This document shows, piece after piece, positions 47,499 to 60,160 of a stretch of 64,000 nucleotides of DNA. How positions within the stretch are numbered: the first letter of the stretch is position 1; each line of letters opens with the position of its first letter. Source of the DNA: Endocalyx cinctus (taxonomy: Eukaryota; Ascomycota; Sordariomycetes; Amphisphaeriales; Apiosporaceae); contig BCKC01000011.1 of assembly GCA_001600455.1 (NCBI GenBank), positions 399,835 to 463,834 on the forward strand. The letters are read 5' to 3'. Position numbers and translations under genes: made by a program. The notes below the pieces were generated by a model. The model was not told the DNA's origin, did no database searches, and saw only the letters and a program-made list of their open reading frames with translations.

Positions 47499-49427
47499 TC
47501 ACTCGCACGTCCGTTCCCACGTAATCCACCATATGCCCACATTCGCGGCGACCGCCAGATCGAGCATCTTGAGACCCTCGTCGAATATGATGACCTTACC
47601 CATCTTCGCCCTCTTCCCTCTATTCCCACCGCCGGCGTTTTCGCGGCCTAGGCTCAGATCTAGATAGTAATCGCTGTCGTCGCTCGTGCTATCATGATAT
47701 CCCTGAGCCTTGGCGATCATGCGGTTCAAGCCGCCCTGGAGCTGGTCTCGCGCTCGCACGTTGGTGCCGTCGATAGACCTATGGTTCTTTTCGCCGAAGA
47801 GCTCGCGGCTGGGGAGGTTAAATCGGAGTTCGCTGACGAGCTGGGCTTTATCGGTGTTGTCTTCGGCGTGTTCCGCATCCCCACCGTCGACGAGAGGGTT
47901 GAAGAATCCGCCGCCATAATTCGGTAGCACGTGTCGACATTTAAGACTCCTGCCAGCGTTCCCCGTGATAAATTCGCATCGGCCATCCCAGGGGCTCTGG
48001 AAAACGTATCCGCGGGGTTTGAGGCCTGGTGCAGGTTGCGTAATCACGGGTGGTTCGCTGCCGTCGAAATCTCCGCCGAATGGTCCAGCTGATGCTAGAC
48101 TACCACCTCTCTTGTGTTGCGAATGCGCGTATGGATTCGAGCTAGCAAATTGTCCCTCAGTATCATCTGAAGCGGAGCTCCGGCTACGAAATCGACGACG
48201 AATGTTGGCGGTGAAGGATGGTGTGTAAGACATGGAAACTTTTCGCTCAAAAGCTCCCGATATAGGCATGTGGCTATGTAGCTCGGGCACTTGTAACCTA
48301 TTCAAGGAACTCGAGCTGCCTGGACGGACATCGAGGCTAGGTCGCATGCCGAGATCTAAGCTTCTTTTACTAGGCATACCTCTAAATTTAGCATACCCCG
48401 ACGACTCGAGGTGTATGTTTATGGAAGGGAATGCTTGGTGATGTTTATCCTCGTGCGTTATCAGCTCTGGATGTTCAAGTTGAAAAGATGCAATTTTGCC
48501 AACGTTCCACTGCTGACCCGAACCGGGATCTCTCCTTATGAGAGTGAGGCAAAATGGCTTAAATGCGCGTCTTTTAGTAGGACATGGTAATCGCTGGGTA
48601 TCTAAACGAGGAAGATCTAACGGTCTAGAGTAAGATGGTCCATAAGAATCTTGCCCCGGCCTGAGGGGTCTTGGAGGTAGTGGAGGTAGTGGCGAGGTTT
48701 GTTCAGCTCTAGGCCGAGCCGGTAGCGGTGGGGCTGGCAACTCGCGAGCCGGGAGTTCGGTAGAATGATTTACAGTTGTTGGCCTTACATGGGAAGGAGG
48801 TGCCGATGATATATCCAATTGTGATGCATTTTCAGCCAACGATGCTGGTTTAATCGGTTTTCTCTTAATAGAACCTTTAAGAGGTCGCACTGACGAAGTT
48901 GATTCTGCAGAGCTCTTTGGGTGGGTTGGTTTCGACCTTAGTTCTTCAGCCGTTTGGTTTTCCTTGCCCGCAGGTGCTGTAGGGTCGACATTTCGCGACG
49001 CTACAGGTTGGCCAGATGTGGTTGGTATTGGTTTCCTTTGAATTTGAGACAGCGATGCCGGACTCCCTTCGGTAGAGCTAGCGGAGGCGGCATAAGCGCT
49101 TGGAGGATGCGGGGGGTCTAGTGGATCCTCATCGGGCGTGGATAAATGTACATAATATAATGAACTGGAGACATCTTCAGCCGTCACATTCTTGCGCTGC
49201 GGCTTTAAAGTAGAAAGTATAATGTCTAAACATAAGTGTTAGGCATAATATCGTAGATTGATCAAAGAATCGAATATTTATGGCCTACCCCTAGTACCGG
49301 GAACTCTGGAGATATAAAGAGTGAGAGGATCTTGCTTTTCTTCTGAAGGCTTCTTGGGATATTGAGGAGGATTTGAGGCGAGATAATTTAACGAGGCTAA
49401 AGAGCGTGCCTCGATATATTCCGTCAT
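47499..49427 (-). CDS. Conserved fungal protein of unknown function, Pro/Ser-rich
   Basis: There are two exons, 49427-49298 and 49225-47499, with a 72-nt phase-1 intron, giving 618 residues. The spliced N-terminus (MTEYIEARSLASLNYLASNP, then SRVPDIILSTLKPQRKNVTA) looks like a short conserved region. Residues about 60-200 are disordered and Pro/Ser-rich with SH3-like ligands (PLPPLPPRPLRP). The C-terminal third is ordered and looks conserved: FCLTLIRRDPGSGQQWNVGK, VFQSPWDGRCEFITGNAGRS, LKCRHVLP and MGKVIIFDEGLKMLDLAVAA. I recognise no named domain. No signal peptide or membrane helix. It is divergent from the ribonucleotide reductase gene. A cytoplasmic scaffold-like role would be a guess. Confidence 0.82.
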
Positions 49428-51018
49428 GCTGAATCAAAGAGAATCAACCAAAGCGGTACCGCACTGGACCCTAGGTGGGGGGGTTTCAGATGCCTAATTC
49501 AAAATGACACGTTATGAAAGAAGTCGAAAAGATGTATTCTTTCTATATAAAGAAGGGGGGAGTCTTTTTCTGTAATTCTCTTTTAATGATATACGTAAGA
49601 AGTAATATATTGCCGAGGTATATATCTTCAAAGAGTCAAATAGTGATGTAAATTCGGGATCAGGATAAAATTTAGACGGGAGGATCCGAAGGGACTCGGG
49701 CCTAAAATACGGCAGCAACTCGGGCGGCGTTGGGCAAATACGAATAAAATAAAACTAAAATACGCGTACGAGTAGATCGAGAAAAAGAAATATGGAGTTT
49801 GATAATTTAGGCCACGTAAATAGTAAATTAAATCATCATATTCTTGTAATCATGACGATCATCTTATATATTTAAGTACTCTGTATATTTTTTTCTCATT
49901 GTTTATATGTGTTCGTCAGCGTTTGAGGCTGTGCTTCTTATAGAAATGGTTCAGATGATTTGGTAGTGTGGTGCATGAATGAGTAAAGCTGGAACAGCTG
50001 AGGCATCCAAATTTCAAAATAGAACAAAACGACAACTGACACTGATATTGCCAGGTAGTGCCTTGATAACTTAAGTGCGCATAAGTAAATACGGTTAGAG
50101 ATAGTCCCGGAGTGGAGGTATTAAGAAAGTTACAATACAGTTAATGATAGGGGATACGTAGGCAGGTAGGCTGGTAAATAGTGTAGATAGTGTAAATAGG
50201 TACCAGTTAATAGCTAATTTAACTGTGGCTGAGATACGAATAGTGGATAGATCTCTGTGATAATACAGTACAGTATTGCCTTCTGCCCACATCGGGCTGA
50301 TCGGGACGCTGAGGTTAATTTATTCCGATATTACTACTGTACGAGGGGCTCAATCTTAACTGCCTGACTGCTTACTTAAGTCTACTGAATAGTAAACTAT
50401 ACGGTGTTAATATATAATCAATCTTATAACACTGAATATGTTTTTATACTGTATATTATATTCATCGAGTATTATTCGCGTAACAAATCTTATTTGACGC
50501 GTTGAGTGGTTTTTTAATTTAATAATCTATATTTTTGTAGCATATTTTTTTTTTCTTCGTTTCCGTGGTTTCCAGAGGCGTCGCACCAGTCTCTTAGGTG
50601 ATTTTACCCACCTAATCCACCATAATACTGCTTAATAATTATTTTTACAGCGCATGCAGCTGTTCTGCCCTGTTCCGCCCCGTTCTTAGTGGGGTAATCA
50701 GCTGTATTTTTCAATTAAAAATCTATTTAATGTTTTCGACGCGCTTGACGCGACAGACTAAACGAAGTAGGATCTCGCGTTTTCACTTTAAAAGACCAAG
50801 CTCAACCAAATTATCTCTACTCCTTAATCTTCCACTCTTCAACACACAACCCACAACAAAACACAATACAAAAAGCCTCAACTTCATAGATACCCATATA
50901 GAGGCTGTTGTGTCTTATCATTGCAGATTAATAAATAAATAACTACATCTGCAACTCAGTTTCCTACATTTTCTTTTCATTCATCTCTCATCATCGTTTA
51001 CCATCATCCCTCGTAACG
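49428..51018. promoter_or_regulatory. Divergent intergenic region carrying the RNR1 promoter
   Basis: These 1.6 kb are strongly AT-rich and contain no gene. The part within 530 nt of the RNR1 start carries several MCB-like motifs (listed separately). A C/A-rich leader runs from about 50795 to 51018. Confidence 0.6.
50497..50780. promoter_or_regulatory. Cluster of MCB-like (ACGCG) motifs upstream of RNR1
   Basis: One perfect ACGCGT (50497-50502) and three ACGCG cores (50739-50743, 50748-50752 and, on the minus strand, 50776-50780) lie 240-520 nt upstream of the ATG. ACGCGT is the MBF-binding MluI cell-cycle box that drives G1/S expression of ribonucleotide reductase in yeasts. In this AT-rich spacer the clustering is striking. 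Binding is inferred from the motif only. Confidence 0.6.
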
Positions 51019-53965
51019 ATGTATGTCAAGAAGCGAGGTAAGTGAATCATATTCAGATACTCTTCATACCTAAGCAGAGATAGATTTCTAATTCTCATGA
51101 TACATATAGATGGACGCCAGGAGCGTGTGCAATTCGACAAGATCACTGCTCGCGTTTCGAGACTTTGTTACGGTCTCGACACCGATCATGTCGACCCTGT
51201 AGCCATAACCCAGAAGGTTATTTCTGGTGTTTATGGAGGTGTTACCACAGTACAGTTAGATGATTTAGTAAGTATCATACCTGCCAAGTATTCCGAATAC
51301 TCTACTAACCACCTATTACTTCTCAGGCAGCCGAGACCGCCGCGTATATGACCGTCACCCACCCAGATTATGCCATCCTGGCTGCCCGTATTGCCGTTTC
51401 AAACCTACACAAGCAGACTAAGAAGCAGTGGTCTTCGGTTGTCAGCGATCTATACCATTACATCAACCCCAGAAATAACAAGCCTTCGCCTATGATTGCC
51501 AAAGATACTTATGAGTGTGTCATGAGGCATAAGGATGATTTCGACTCGGCAATCGTCTACGACCGAGACTTCAACTACCAATACTTTGGCTTCAAGACTT
51601 TGGAGCGATCATACCTTCTCAAGCTCAATGGCAAAATTGCCGAGCGGCCGCAGCACATGATCATGCGTGTTGCCGTCGGTATCTGGGGTGACGACGTTGA
51701 AAAGGTCATTGAGACATACAATCTCATGTCCAGCAAATATTTCACCCACGCCTCCCCCACCCTTTTCAACGCCGGTACCCCCCAGGCTCAGCTTTCCTCT
51801 TGTTTCCTTGTAGACATGAAGGATGACAGCATTGAGGGTATCTATGACACCCTCAAGACTTGTGCTATGATCTCCAAGATGGCGGGTGGTATTGGTCTCA
51901 ACGTTCACCGTATCCGATCTACCGGATCTTACATTGCCGGTACCAACGGTACTTCTAACGGTATTGTACCTATGCTTCGTGTCTTCAACAACACGGCCAG
52001 ATACGTTGACCAGGGTGGCAACAAGAGACCTGGTGCCTTTGCCATCTACCTCGAGCCGTGGCACTCGGATGTTTTCGAGTTCTTGGATCTCCGTAAGAAC
52101 CACGGAAAGGAGGAAGTTCGCGCTCGCGATCTTTTCCTTGCTCTCTGGATTCCCGATCTTTTCATGAAGCGTGTTGAGAAGAACGGTGAATGGACGCTCA
52201 TGTGTCCCAACGAGTGCCCTGGCCTCGCTGACGTCTACGGCGATGAGTTCGAGGCTCTGTACGAGAAGTACGAAGCCGAGGGCCGTGGCCGCCAGAAGGT
52301 CAAGGCCCAGAAACTTTGGTATGCCATCCTCGAGGCTCAGACTGAGACTGGTAACCCATTCATGCTTTACAAGGATCACTGCAACCGCAAGAGCAACCAG
52401 AAGAACCTGGGAACTATTCGCAGTTCTAACCTCTGCACCGAGATTATTGAGTACTCGGCTCCTGATGAGGTCGCTGTGTGCAACCTGGCTTCCCTTGCCT
52501 TACCTTCGTATGTGGACTACAACGCGGGCGCCTACGATTTCCAGAAGTTGCACGACGTTGTCCAGGTGGTCGTGCGAAATCTGAACAAGATCATTGAGGT
52601 CAACCACTACCCCGTACCTGAGGCTCGCAACAGCAACATGCGCCACCGTCCCATCGGATTGGGTGTCCAAGGTCTTGCCGATGCTTTCCTAGCTCTCCGA
52701 TACCCATTCGAATCGCCTGAGGCTAAGTTACTTAACAAACAAATCTTCGAGACCATCTACCACGCCGCCTTGACGGCGTCCATGGAGCTCGCTAAGGAAC
52801 TCGGTCCCTACGCCAGCTACGAGGGCTCCCCGGTCTCCCAGGGTATCCTTCAATACGACATGTGGGATGTCAAGCCCACCGATCTCTGGGACTGGGATAG
52901 TCTAAAGCAGCAGATCAAGCAGCACGGTGTCCGTAACAGTTTGTTGGTCGCCCCCATGCCCACAGCCAGCACTTCGCAAATCTTGGGTAACAATGAGTGC
53001 TTTGAGCCTTACACCTCCAACATCTACTCGCGTCGTGTCCTCGCGGGAGAGTTCCAGGTTGTTAACCCTTGGCTACTCAAGGACCTTGTCGACATGGGTC
53101 TGTGGTCTGACAACATGAAGAACCGCATTATTGCCGAAGGTGGTTCGATCCAGAACATCCCCAGCATTCCTGCTGATATCAAGGCATTGTACAAGACGGT
53201 TTGGGAAATCTCTCAGCGTACCGTTGTCCAGATGGCTGCCGACCGTGGTGCGTTCATCGATCAGTCCCAGTCTCTTAACATTCACATGAGAGAACCCACT
53301 ATGGGCAAGATCACGAGCATGCACTTCACGGGTTGGAAGCTCGGTCTCAAGACGGGAATGTACTATCTCCGTACCCAAGCTGCCGCCCAGCCCATCCAGT
53401 TCACCGTGGATCAAGAAGCTCTCAAGGTCGCCGAGTCGCCTGCCGCTAGACCAGGTGCGCTTAAGAAGCGCGCTCCTCCTTCTGGTTCCTTCATTTCTTC
53501 CACTCCTGCCAACGTGTCGCGGCCCGTCTACGCTAAGACGGGAGATTCGAGCTCGAACTTGGAAGTAGCGTCTCCTAACGGGATACCCACGCCCAGCACG
53601 ACACCTCCCCCGGCGGCGGAGACAAAGGCCTCTCGCCCTGCGGCCTCGCCCGCGAAGCCACCAGCTTTCAAGGCGGACGTTGACGAAGGCGAGAGCCCCA
53701 AGACGCTACCTACGGAGCCGACGGAGAAGCCAAAGGAAGAGGAATTGCCCGAGGCAGCTCTCGACGACGCTAAGAAGGGTGACTCGCAGGAAGAGGATAA
53801 GAATGAGAAGAGCAAAGAGCGCGAGTATGACATATACGCCGACGCCGTCCTAGCTTGTAAGTGAACCTACCTATGCGACTCGAATCAAACCGAGCAAATA
53901 CTAATTTACGCGATTCAACAGGCAGCATCGAGAATCCTGAATCCTGTGTAATGTGCAGTGGTTAA
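51019..53965 (+). CDS. RNR1: Ribonucleoside-diphosphate reductase large subunit
   Basis: This reduces NDPs to dNDPs with the small subunit, in the cytosol. There are four exons, 51019-51037, 51110-51267, 51327-53856 and 53922-53965, giving 916 residues; all introns are GT-AG. The ATP-cone is formed by MYVKKR, spliced to [19 protein letters not shown]. The redox pair is Cys218 ([10 protein letters not shown]) and Cys444 (VAVCNLASL). The thiyl-radical Cys429 sits in [11 protein letters not shown]. The substrate loop region includes [15 protein letters not shown] and [11 protein letters not shown]. The tiny last exon supplies the swinging C-terminal pair SCVMCSG, so the last intron is essential. 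Residues from about 770 to 895 form a Pro/Lys/Glu-rich linker, common in fungi. Promoter motifs suggest cell-cycle control. Confidence 0.97.
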
Positions 53966-56900
53966 GAGTTCATATTAGCATGACTAGCTGCTAAAAGTTG
54001 TGATGACGATACGTAATGGGTAGGCTTTTTGTAATGACGGGATACTATTAATATTAGGGATATGTCGAGGATGCATGCTTTTTTTCCGGGAAAGAGAGCA
54101 GAAAACAGGATGGGTGACAGGCGAATTTGTTCTTAAATTTACATTTGTGTATGTGGCTACGGGTCAGGTCGATATGATTGCTGGACCAGTAACAAGGCCA
54201 CTTCGTTTTTTTTTCCCTCTCGTCGCTAGGAAGTGTCACCATCAGTCAAGTTTTCCGTCAAAGCTTTTTATGTTTATTTTTTTCCATAGTTGATAAACAA
54301 TGACTCAAGTCTAAATTAAGTTAATAGCCAAAACTCATTGACCGCTTCTCCTAACTACTACTACTAATTGATGATGGCATAGTCAATTGCACTTGATACT
54401 ACGGCTATCGGCGAGCACGGCAAATACGGCGAGGGCAGAAGCAAATGGTATACATCCGCGGAGACTTGCATAACGAGTGTTCATTGTCGTTTTGAATTTT
54501 GTACACCTCCCCGCTTCTTGGGACACGGAGTGGGAGGGATACGAATGGCCCAGATATAACAAGTCGAACGTGACTGGTTGGAAATATCCGTTACATACTG
54601 AATAATTATACTATCGCTCGTAACACCGAGACAGACAGGTGGGCGGGAAAGCCGTGACTGGTTTTGTTTGAGCTACGATGAGCTGGCGTACATGAATATT
54701 AAATAAGGCCAGTCGAGACGGCAATTTTTGGCGGAGGAGGTGTACACAGGCGAGACAAGAAGAAAAAAAGAACATGCTTTCATATGAAAACGCATAACCA
54801 TACATGTAGGTACCTGGCAGCCCTGGGTAGTGTAAGTCGGTATGAGAGGGGTAAAATACCTATATTGCAGTACTTAGCCCTGTCTGTGGATAACAGAAAG
54901 AAAAAAAAACTGGGTGGGTAACACGATCGCGTTTTCACGAGTATGACATCAGAATTCTTTCGGGTGCCTTACATTTTTCAACATTGCGATGCGTTGGTAG
55001 GCGAGGCAACCCGAATCTTCTTCTTTTCTTCAATACCTTGCTTATTATCCAAGATATCCATAACGCCAAGGAATACAACACGTGTAAAATGGGCTTTTTT
55101 CATCATTACGTATCTGTCAAAAGTTGTTCTATCCATCTACGCTAGGATCGTCCATGGATCAATTAAGTTAAAGTGGCGCTCGGTGATACTAAAACTCTGA
55201 CTATTTTATCGCGATCACCGATGGAAGAAGCAATTCGAGAGGGAAGAGGACTAGGAGGAGAAAGAAAGGGAAAAAAGGACCTAGAAGCTTTTCAGAGCAT
55301 CATAGGTATCTCGAAAGAGTTAGGTTGATTGATGATTCCGTCCAGACAGGTACAGGTGAACCAATCGGAGGATACAGATGCCCTGGTCTACTATCCTCAT
55401 GCAGTAATAAGCTTGATTTGTGCCATGTAAAATTCCTTGATTTTTATGCTATCGTCTTTTACTAGGTGCATGAAGTCAGTGAACGGTACTTTTTTTTTTT
55501 TTTTCTTCTCTCTGTCTCTTTGCCCTCCCCCTGCCGCTTCGTTGTCAATTATGTCTAGTGTAATCGTCAATCGTCTAGACTGCGTTTTGATACGCGTTTA
55601 CAAGTCAGTCATTACCTATTTCGTCTTCCTCTAAAGATAGTACGTAGGACCACTTGTACACATTCAGCTCGAAAACATACCGTACATTTTTTTTGAAAGA
55701 ATAGACAAATGGACAGACATATCGAAATTGTATATTGATCGGCCGCTTGCGTGAACTCGCTTTCCTACAGTTAGTTGACCAAGCAGCCAAGTAACTTTTT
55801 CTTTGTTTTCTTTTTTAGCTCAGCTTCTATTGTCTCAAATCTGATAGCTTTTTTGCAAGGATAAGCATTACTTGATACTACTTGTATACTTGTATACTAC
55901 TCTAATTGGTGCCCTAAGCAGGAACCATGCCGCAATTCCGACGTAAGATGACATCTACACTATTAAAAAAAATTCATAATTCTTGACTTTTCAACAAGTT
56001 AACATGGGAGGTAACCTTGGAAATAATCTCTGTGTTACTAGAATCTAGGTACTTAGCATCCGAGGCTATCGTACTTACAATACGTTAGTATATTATGTAC
56101 TGTAGTAGATTAGTATAGCGTACCTTAGCTACGTACTTACGGTAATACCAGTAGAGTCACAATCTAGGCTATAGCTAGCCCGCCAGCTTTAGCGTTGAAG
56201 CGTAGATCTTTTAGAGCTGAACAGGGTTCTTTTTTCGTTACCTAAAGCTCGCTAGAGCTACTATAACGTACTAAAGCTATATACCGCTTTTAAACGTAAA
56301 GTGACGATCTACACTAAACATACTCCACTATCTTTTTTACCACTTCAACGGTAAGAACCGTGGTCTTAAACCTGATTTATTAAACATCCCAGAGAGGTAC
56401 TCTACATGGAGGTATGGAATATGATGAAATTTATCCACTTAAAACAACAAAAGTCTGGGGAAAATACTTTTTACGAAATTGAAGTGGTTGGAAATTCGAA
56501 GTATCGTTCGATAGACTGTACGTGGTGGCTGAAGGCCATTACACTAAATATTCGTTACTCGGAAGAAGAAGATCGGAATTATTAGACGAAAATGTTGATA
56601 TGAGATATCCATTAGTATCCATGGATACAAACATATGATCACGACGGTAACGTACTTTGCATGCAGGTTCTCTACGCAGTAAATGATAGAAAAGTATCCA
56701 TCCACACAGATATAAAAGTATTTAACATTTGATCACCCCCTTCACCCATTATCTTACGAATTCGTCTATTTCTTCCTCATTCCAACCAGTCAAGAATCAC
56801 CAGATCAAGAGATCTAATTTCCCAAACGTCGTACAACGGTAATTCTAATCATACCTCTACCCTAATAATATTATACCGATATTCTTGCCGTCTGTCAACG

Positions 56901-58240
56901 TACCGGATCTATCTCTCCTAATACCTAATCTTTATTATATTACCTCTTCTCGTCTCGTCTCGTCTCGTCTCGCACCCTCTTCGTGTTACCCGACGTTTAG
57001 GAAAGAAAAGTTAAAGGCGGAAGTAACGATCAACAAAGAATTTCTCTATAACAAATCTCATTTGTTCAACTGAAAAGGTAGGTTATATCCATATTCCGCC
57101 ATCCCTGGTTGTACCTATACCCACATCACCTGGGAACTTTATATTCCCTTCGTTACCCATACATCATAAATCATAACAAGTGTTTCGGGGGGGGAAAGTA
57201 TAAATCTATCATTTTTTGTTTCTTCCCTCCTTTGACCTACCTAACCTACCTCTTTCCCTCTGGTATTCATTCTTTCGCAATATTGGTAGATTACCAAATA
57301 TCTCGAAATAAACTTGATTTATCTTCAGAGTACGGTAAACAAAATTTTCCCTTTTCCTTACCTTAATCATACTTCATTCCACCTCAATATCATCTAGCTC
57401 TCTACGCATTCAGAAACATCGTCTATTCACCTTTTTTTTTTCTATTCCTCATATATATATACGTACATATACATTACGCTCATATACCTTTGGTCCTACT
57501 TCATCAACCTCTACTTATTCTCACATATTCATACTCATACTCAACCTGAACGTTTGTTTGTCATTTATCAACTTACCTCGACGGTAACAAGGTAATTAAT
57601 TACCCATTGACTCGTTAAATACACACATCTCTATCCCTTACTATCTTCCTCCTTCTATCCTTTCCAAAAGATTGTGTATCCTCTTTCTCAATTTCTTCTT
57701 CCTCTCTTACCCAATCTATGACATGCATTGATGTCTATAATTTCACTTTCGTTTCACAAGTCATCACCGTCCTGCAGGAACTAGTAACCTACCAACTTCA
57801 AAATTCCTTCCCACGTATACACATATTATCCTACCTACCTACCTAAAGTATCTTGTCTTGCTTGTTTATTGCTCTTTCTCACAAAGTTTATCCTATGACA
57901 TAACTTGTTCGTCAATCAAACAAATACTACGCAACATCTTGTTTATTTCCCTTCTCTCTTCTCCTTTTTTTTTCCCTTATCATTTCTATTTCTTTTCTAC
58001 TACGGTCATCAACATTTTCCACCCATCAAGTAAACATTCATCTTGCTCAAACATTACACACATCATTGAGATAGATAATTCTCGTTACCCACAACTTCAA
58101 TTTTTTTGCACCGTTTTTTTGAGCATCGCTTTTTCTGGAGAGTAGATTTTTAACCAATCCTTGCGTCATACAGAAACCAAATCCAGACAGCATCAGTCAA
58201 CCACAACCACTCCGACATTTAATATATAACGTTGTTCAAG
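53966..58240. other. 4.3-kb non-coding spacer
   Basis: No gene is supported over this length. From about 55950 to 56340 the sequence is unusually rich in TpA steps (GTACTTAC, TTAGCTACGTA, CTAAAGCT), as in repeat relics hit by RIP. A (CGTCT)4 run is at 56951-56970. From about 56750 to 58240 the plus strand is strongly C/T-rich with scattered homopyrimidine runs, fitting a long leader or promoter for the CFEM gene. A non-coding RNA cannot be excluded. Confidence 0.45.
56951..56970. repeat. Microsatellite (CGTCT)4
   Basis: Four perfect CGTCT units lie inside the C/T-rich region upstream of the CFEM gene. Confidence 0.8.
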
Positions 58241-59345
58241 ATGAAGACCTCTATGATCATTCTCAGCCTTTCGGCCGCCTTGGTTTCGGCTCAGAGCAAT
58301 GTCACCCTACCGGACAACTTTCCTCAATGTGGTGTAAGTTATTATAGCCTACTCTATATCACGCTATCCCTCCCATCGGGGACAATTTGGTTCCCCGAAC
58401 CAATAATTGAATCCCTTGGAGCCTTCCTTTTTGAGACATGCGCGTTCCGTTGACTGACCGTAACCGCGTTCAGACTACTTGCATCAATAACATGCTCGGC
58501 TTAGCCGCGGCCCTGGGCTGCAACGACGTCTCCGCTTCTTGCCTCTGCAGTAACGCCGATTTTACATACGGCGTCAGGGATTGTGCGAACGAAGCTTGCA
58601 CCAGTGCCGACGATGCTACCCAGGTCATTCAGTATGGAGCCGATTACTGTGCTTGTAAGTTTTGTGTTCGTTGATAATAAATGTCGCTATCCCACCGATA
58701 ATTACTAACAATTCATTCGTTTAGCTGCTGGTGTTGTTGTCACAGGTCTACCCGTAACCCCGGTATGTCTCCATTTAACTTTTCTTTTAAACTTTAGACC
58801 TCTCGCTAACCAAACACTAGAGTGGCACCGGAACTGAATCTGCTAGCACCACGGTCGTTGCCACGGGAGCACCCTCTGGAAGCGTGAGTTCCCTCTCGCC
58901 CTTTGCTTTGACTCGCCGATTGCTAACGTAAATATTTTAGAACGCTTCCGGGCCTGTACCTATTACCACTTCCGAGATCGTCGCCACCATCACTAACACT
59001 GACGGCTCCGTTTCCACTAGCACTGGATCCACCACTATCTTCTCTACTCCTGACGCTTCTGCGGCATCTGGAACTGGATCTAGCGCAGCAGGTTCCGAGT
59101 CGTCGGGATCTATGACCGGCTCTGAGTCTGCGAGCACTTTCGTCACCGAATCGACATTCACCTCGGGCGGTACTACTGGTATTGTTAGCATCACTACCAC
59201 GGCGGCCGGAAGCGAAACCTCTGGCTCTGAGCCCACGGGCGAAGGTTCGGCCTCGAGCACAACCGACTCCGTCGCCCTGGCCCCTCACCAAACGGCTGCC
59301 CCTGCTCTCCTCGCCGTCGTCGGTCTCGCCGCCATGATGCTCTGA
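58241..59345 (+). CDS. CFEM-domain, GPI-anchored cell-surface protein
   Basis: CFEM proteins are extracellular eight-cysteine proteins; some bind haem, others act at host contact. There are five exons, 58241-58333, 58474-58654, 58725-58762, 58821-58883 and 58941-59345, giving 259 residues; junctions are GT-AG and in phase. A signal peptide (MKTSMIILSLSAALVSAQS) precedes the CFEM domain. Splicing intron 1 joins FPQCG to TTCINNML, completing eight cysteines (QC, TTC, LGC, ASC, LC, RDC, EAC, DYC). The rest is a Ser/Thr/Gly-rich stalk, likely O-glycosylated, and a C-terminal GPI signal with hydrophobic APALLAVVGLAAMML. The conserved Asp before the third cysteine used for haem in some members is not obvious (LGCNDVSASC has it after), so haem binding is not claimed. 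Confidence 0.92.
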
Positions 59346-60160
59346 GAAATGAAAGGTTTGGGCGCAATTCTTATTCTTTGTGGAAAATTAATAATTGTTA
59401 CAATTACACGTATTTGAGGCGAAAAGATTAGGACAAAGTCGTATAATGGTCCGTGGAGTGGTGGTAAATTGGCGTGCATCGGCTTTGCCATTTTTTCGTC
59501 TCGCTTGATGAGTTTATGAACTCCACCAGAAAGAAAGAAGAAAAATAATTCGGCTGGTTTCTTTATGATGTATAAATGAATGAACGGTTTTTTCAAATAA
59601 GAAAAAAAAAGACCTCTAATTACAGAATTTGAGATATCCTCTCCTAAAGGCCAAGGTGCGCTAGGTCGTGGGTAAACTGGTTCTTCTCACCTCTTCAAGA
59701 AGATTAATGAATATAGTTGTTTTACTCCTTCGGTATAAATACCATGTCCCTGCCGTGTGACTTGTTATGCTTTACTCATGGCCAAACGTTAATTCCTATA
59801 TATGAAGTAGCTGTCGTATCTTAATAGTTTCTCGTATATGTACGTATGGTGGGTATGTTCCAGCGGAGCTTGCCTTTAAAGTTTGGATTATTAAGATGGT
59901 AGGGTAGGGGAGTATTTTTGAGCTCACCGAAGTGACCGAAGACGTTCAGACCCCGTCTTATTGCGGGGTAAGGGTATAATTTATTCTAGTTCCATCGGAT
60001 CGGCATATATTTCCTCACAACGTCGACTACTTTTTGAGCCGCACGTGAGAATCATCGCAATTACCTCAATCCGTAATTGCGAGAAACTCTAGAGAGCGAT
60101 TTAAGAATCGCCGTGTTCCATTGGCCAACGGCAGAAAAAAAAAAAAAAAAAAAAGGGAAG
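59346..60160. other. Intergenic region ending in an A20 tract
   Basis: These 0.8 kb hold no gene. A run of 20 A residues (60135-60154) lies six bases before the nitrilase ATG and must be in its leader. Confidence 0.5.

Noticed and set aside
51609..52379. 256-codon minus-strand open frame
   Set aside because: It lies wholly inside the RNR1 coding exon on the opposite strand; a shadow of GC-biased codons.
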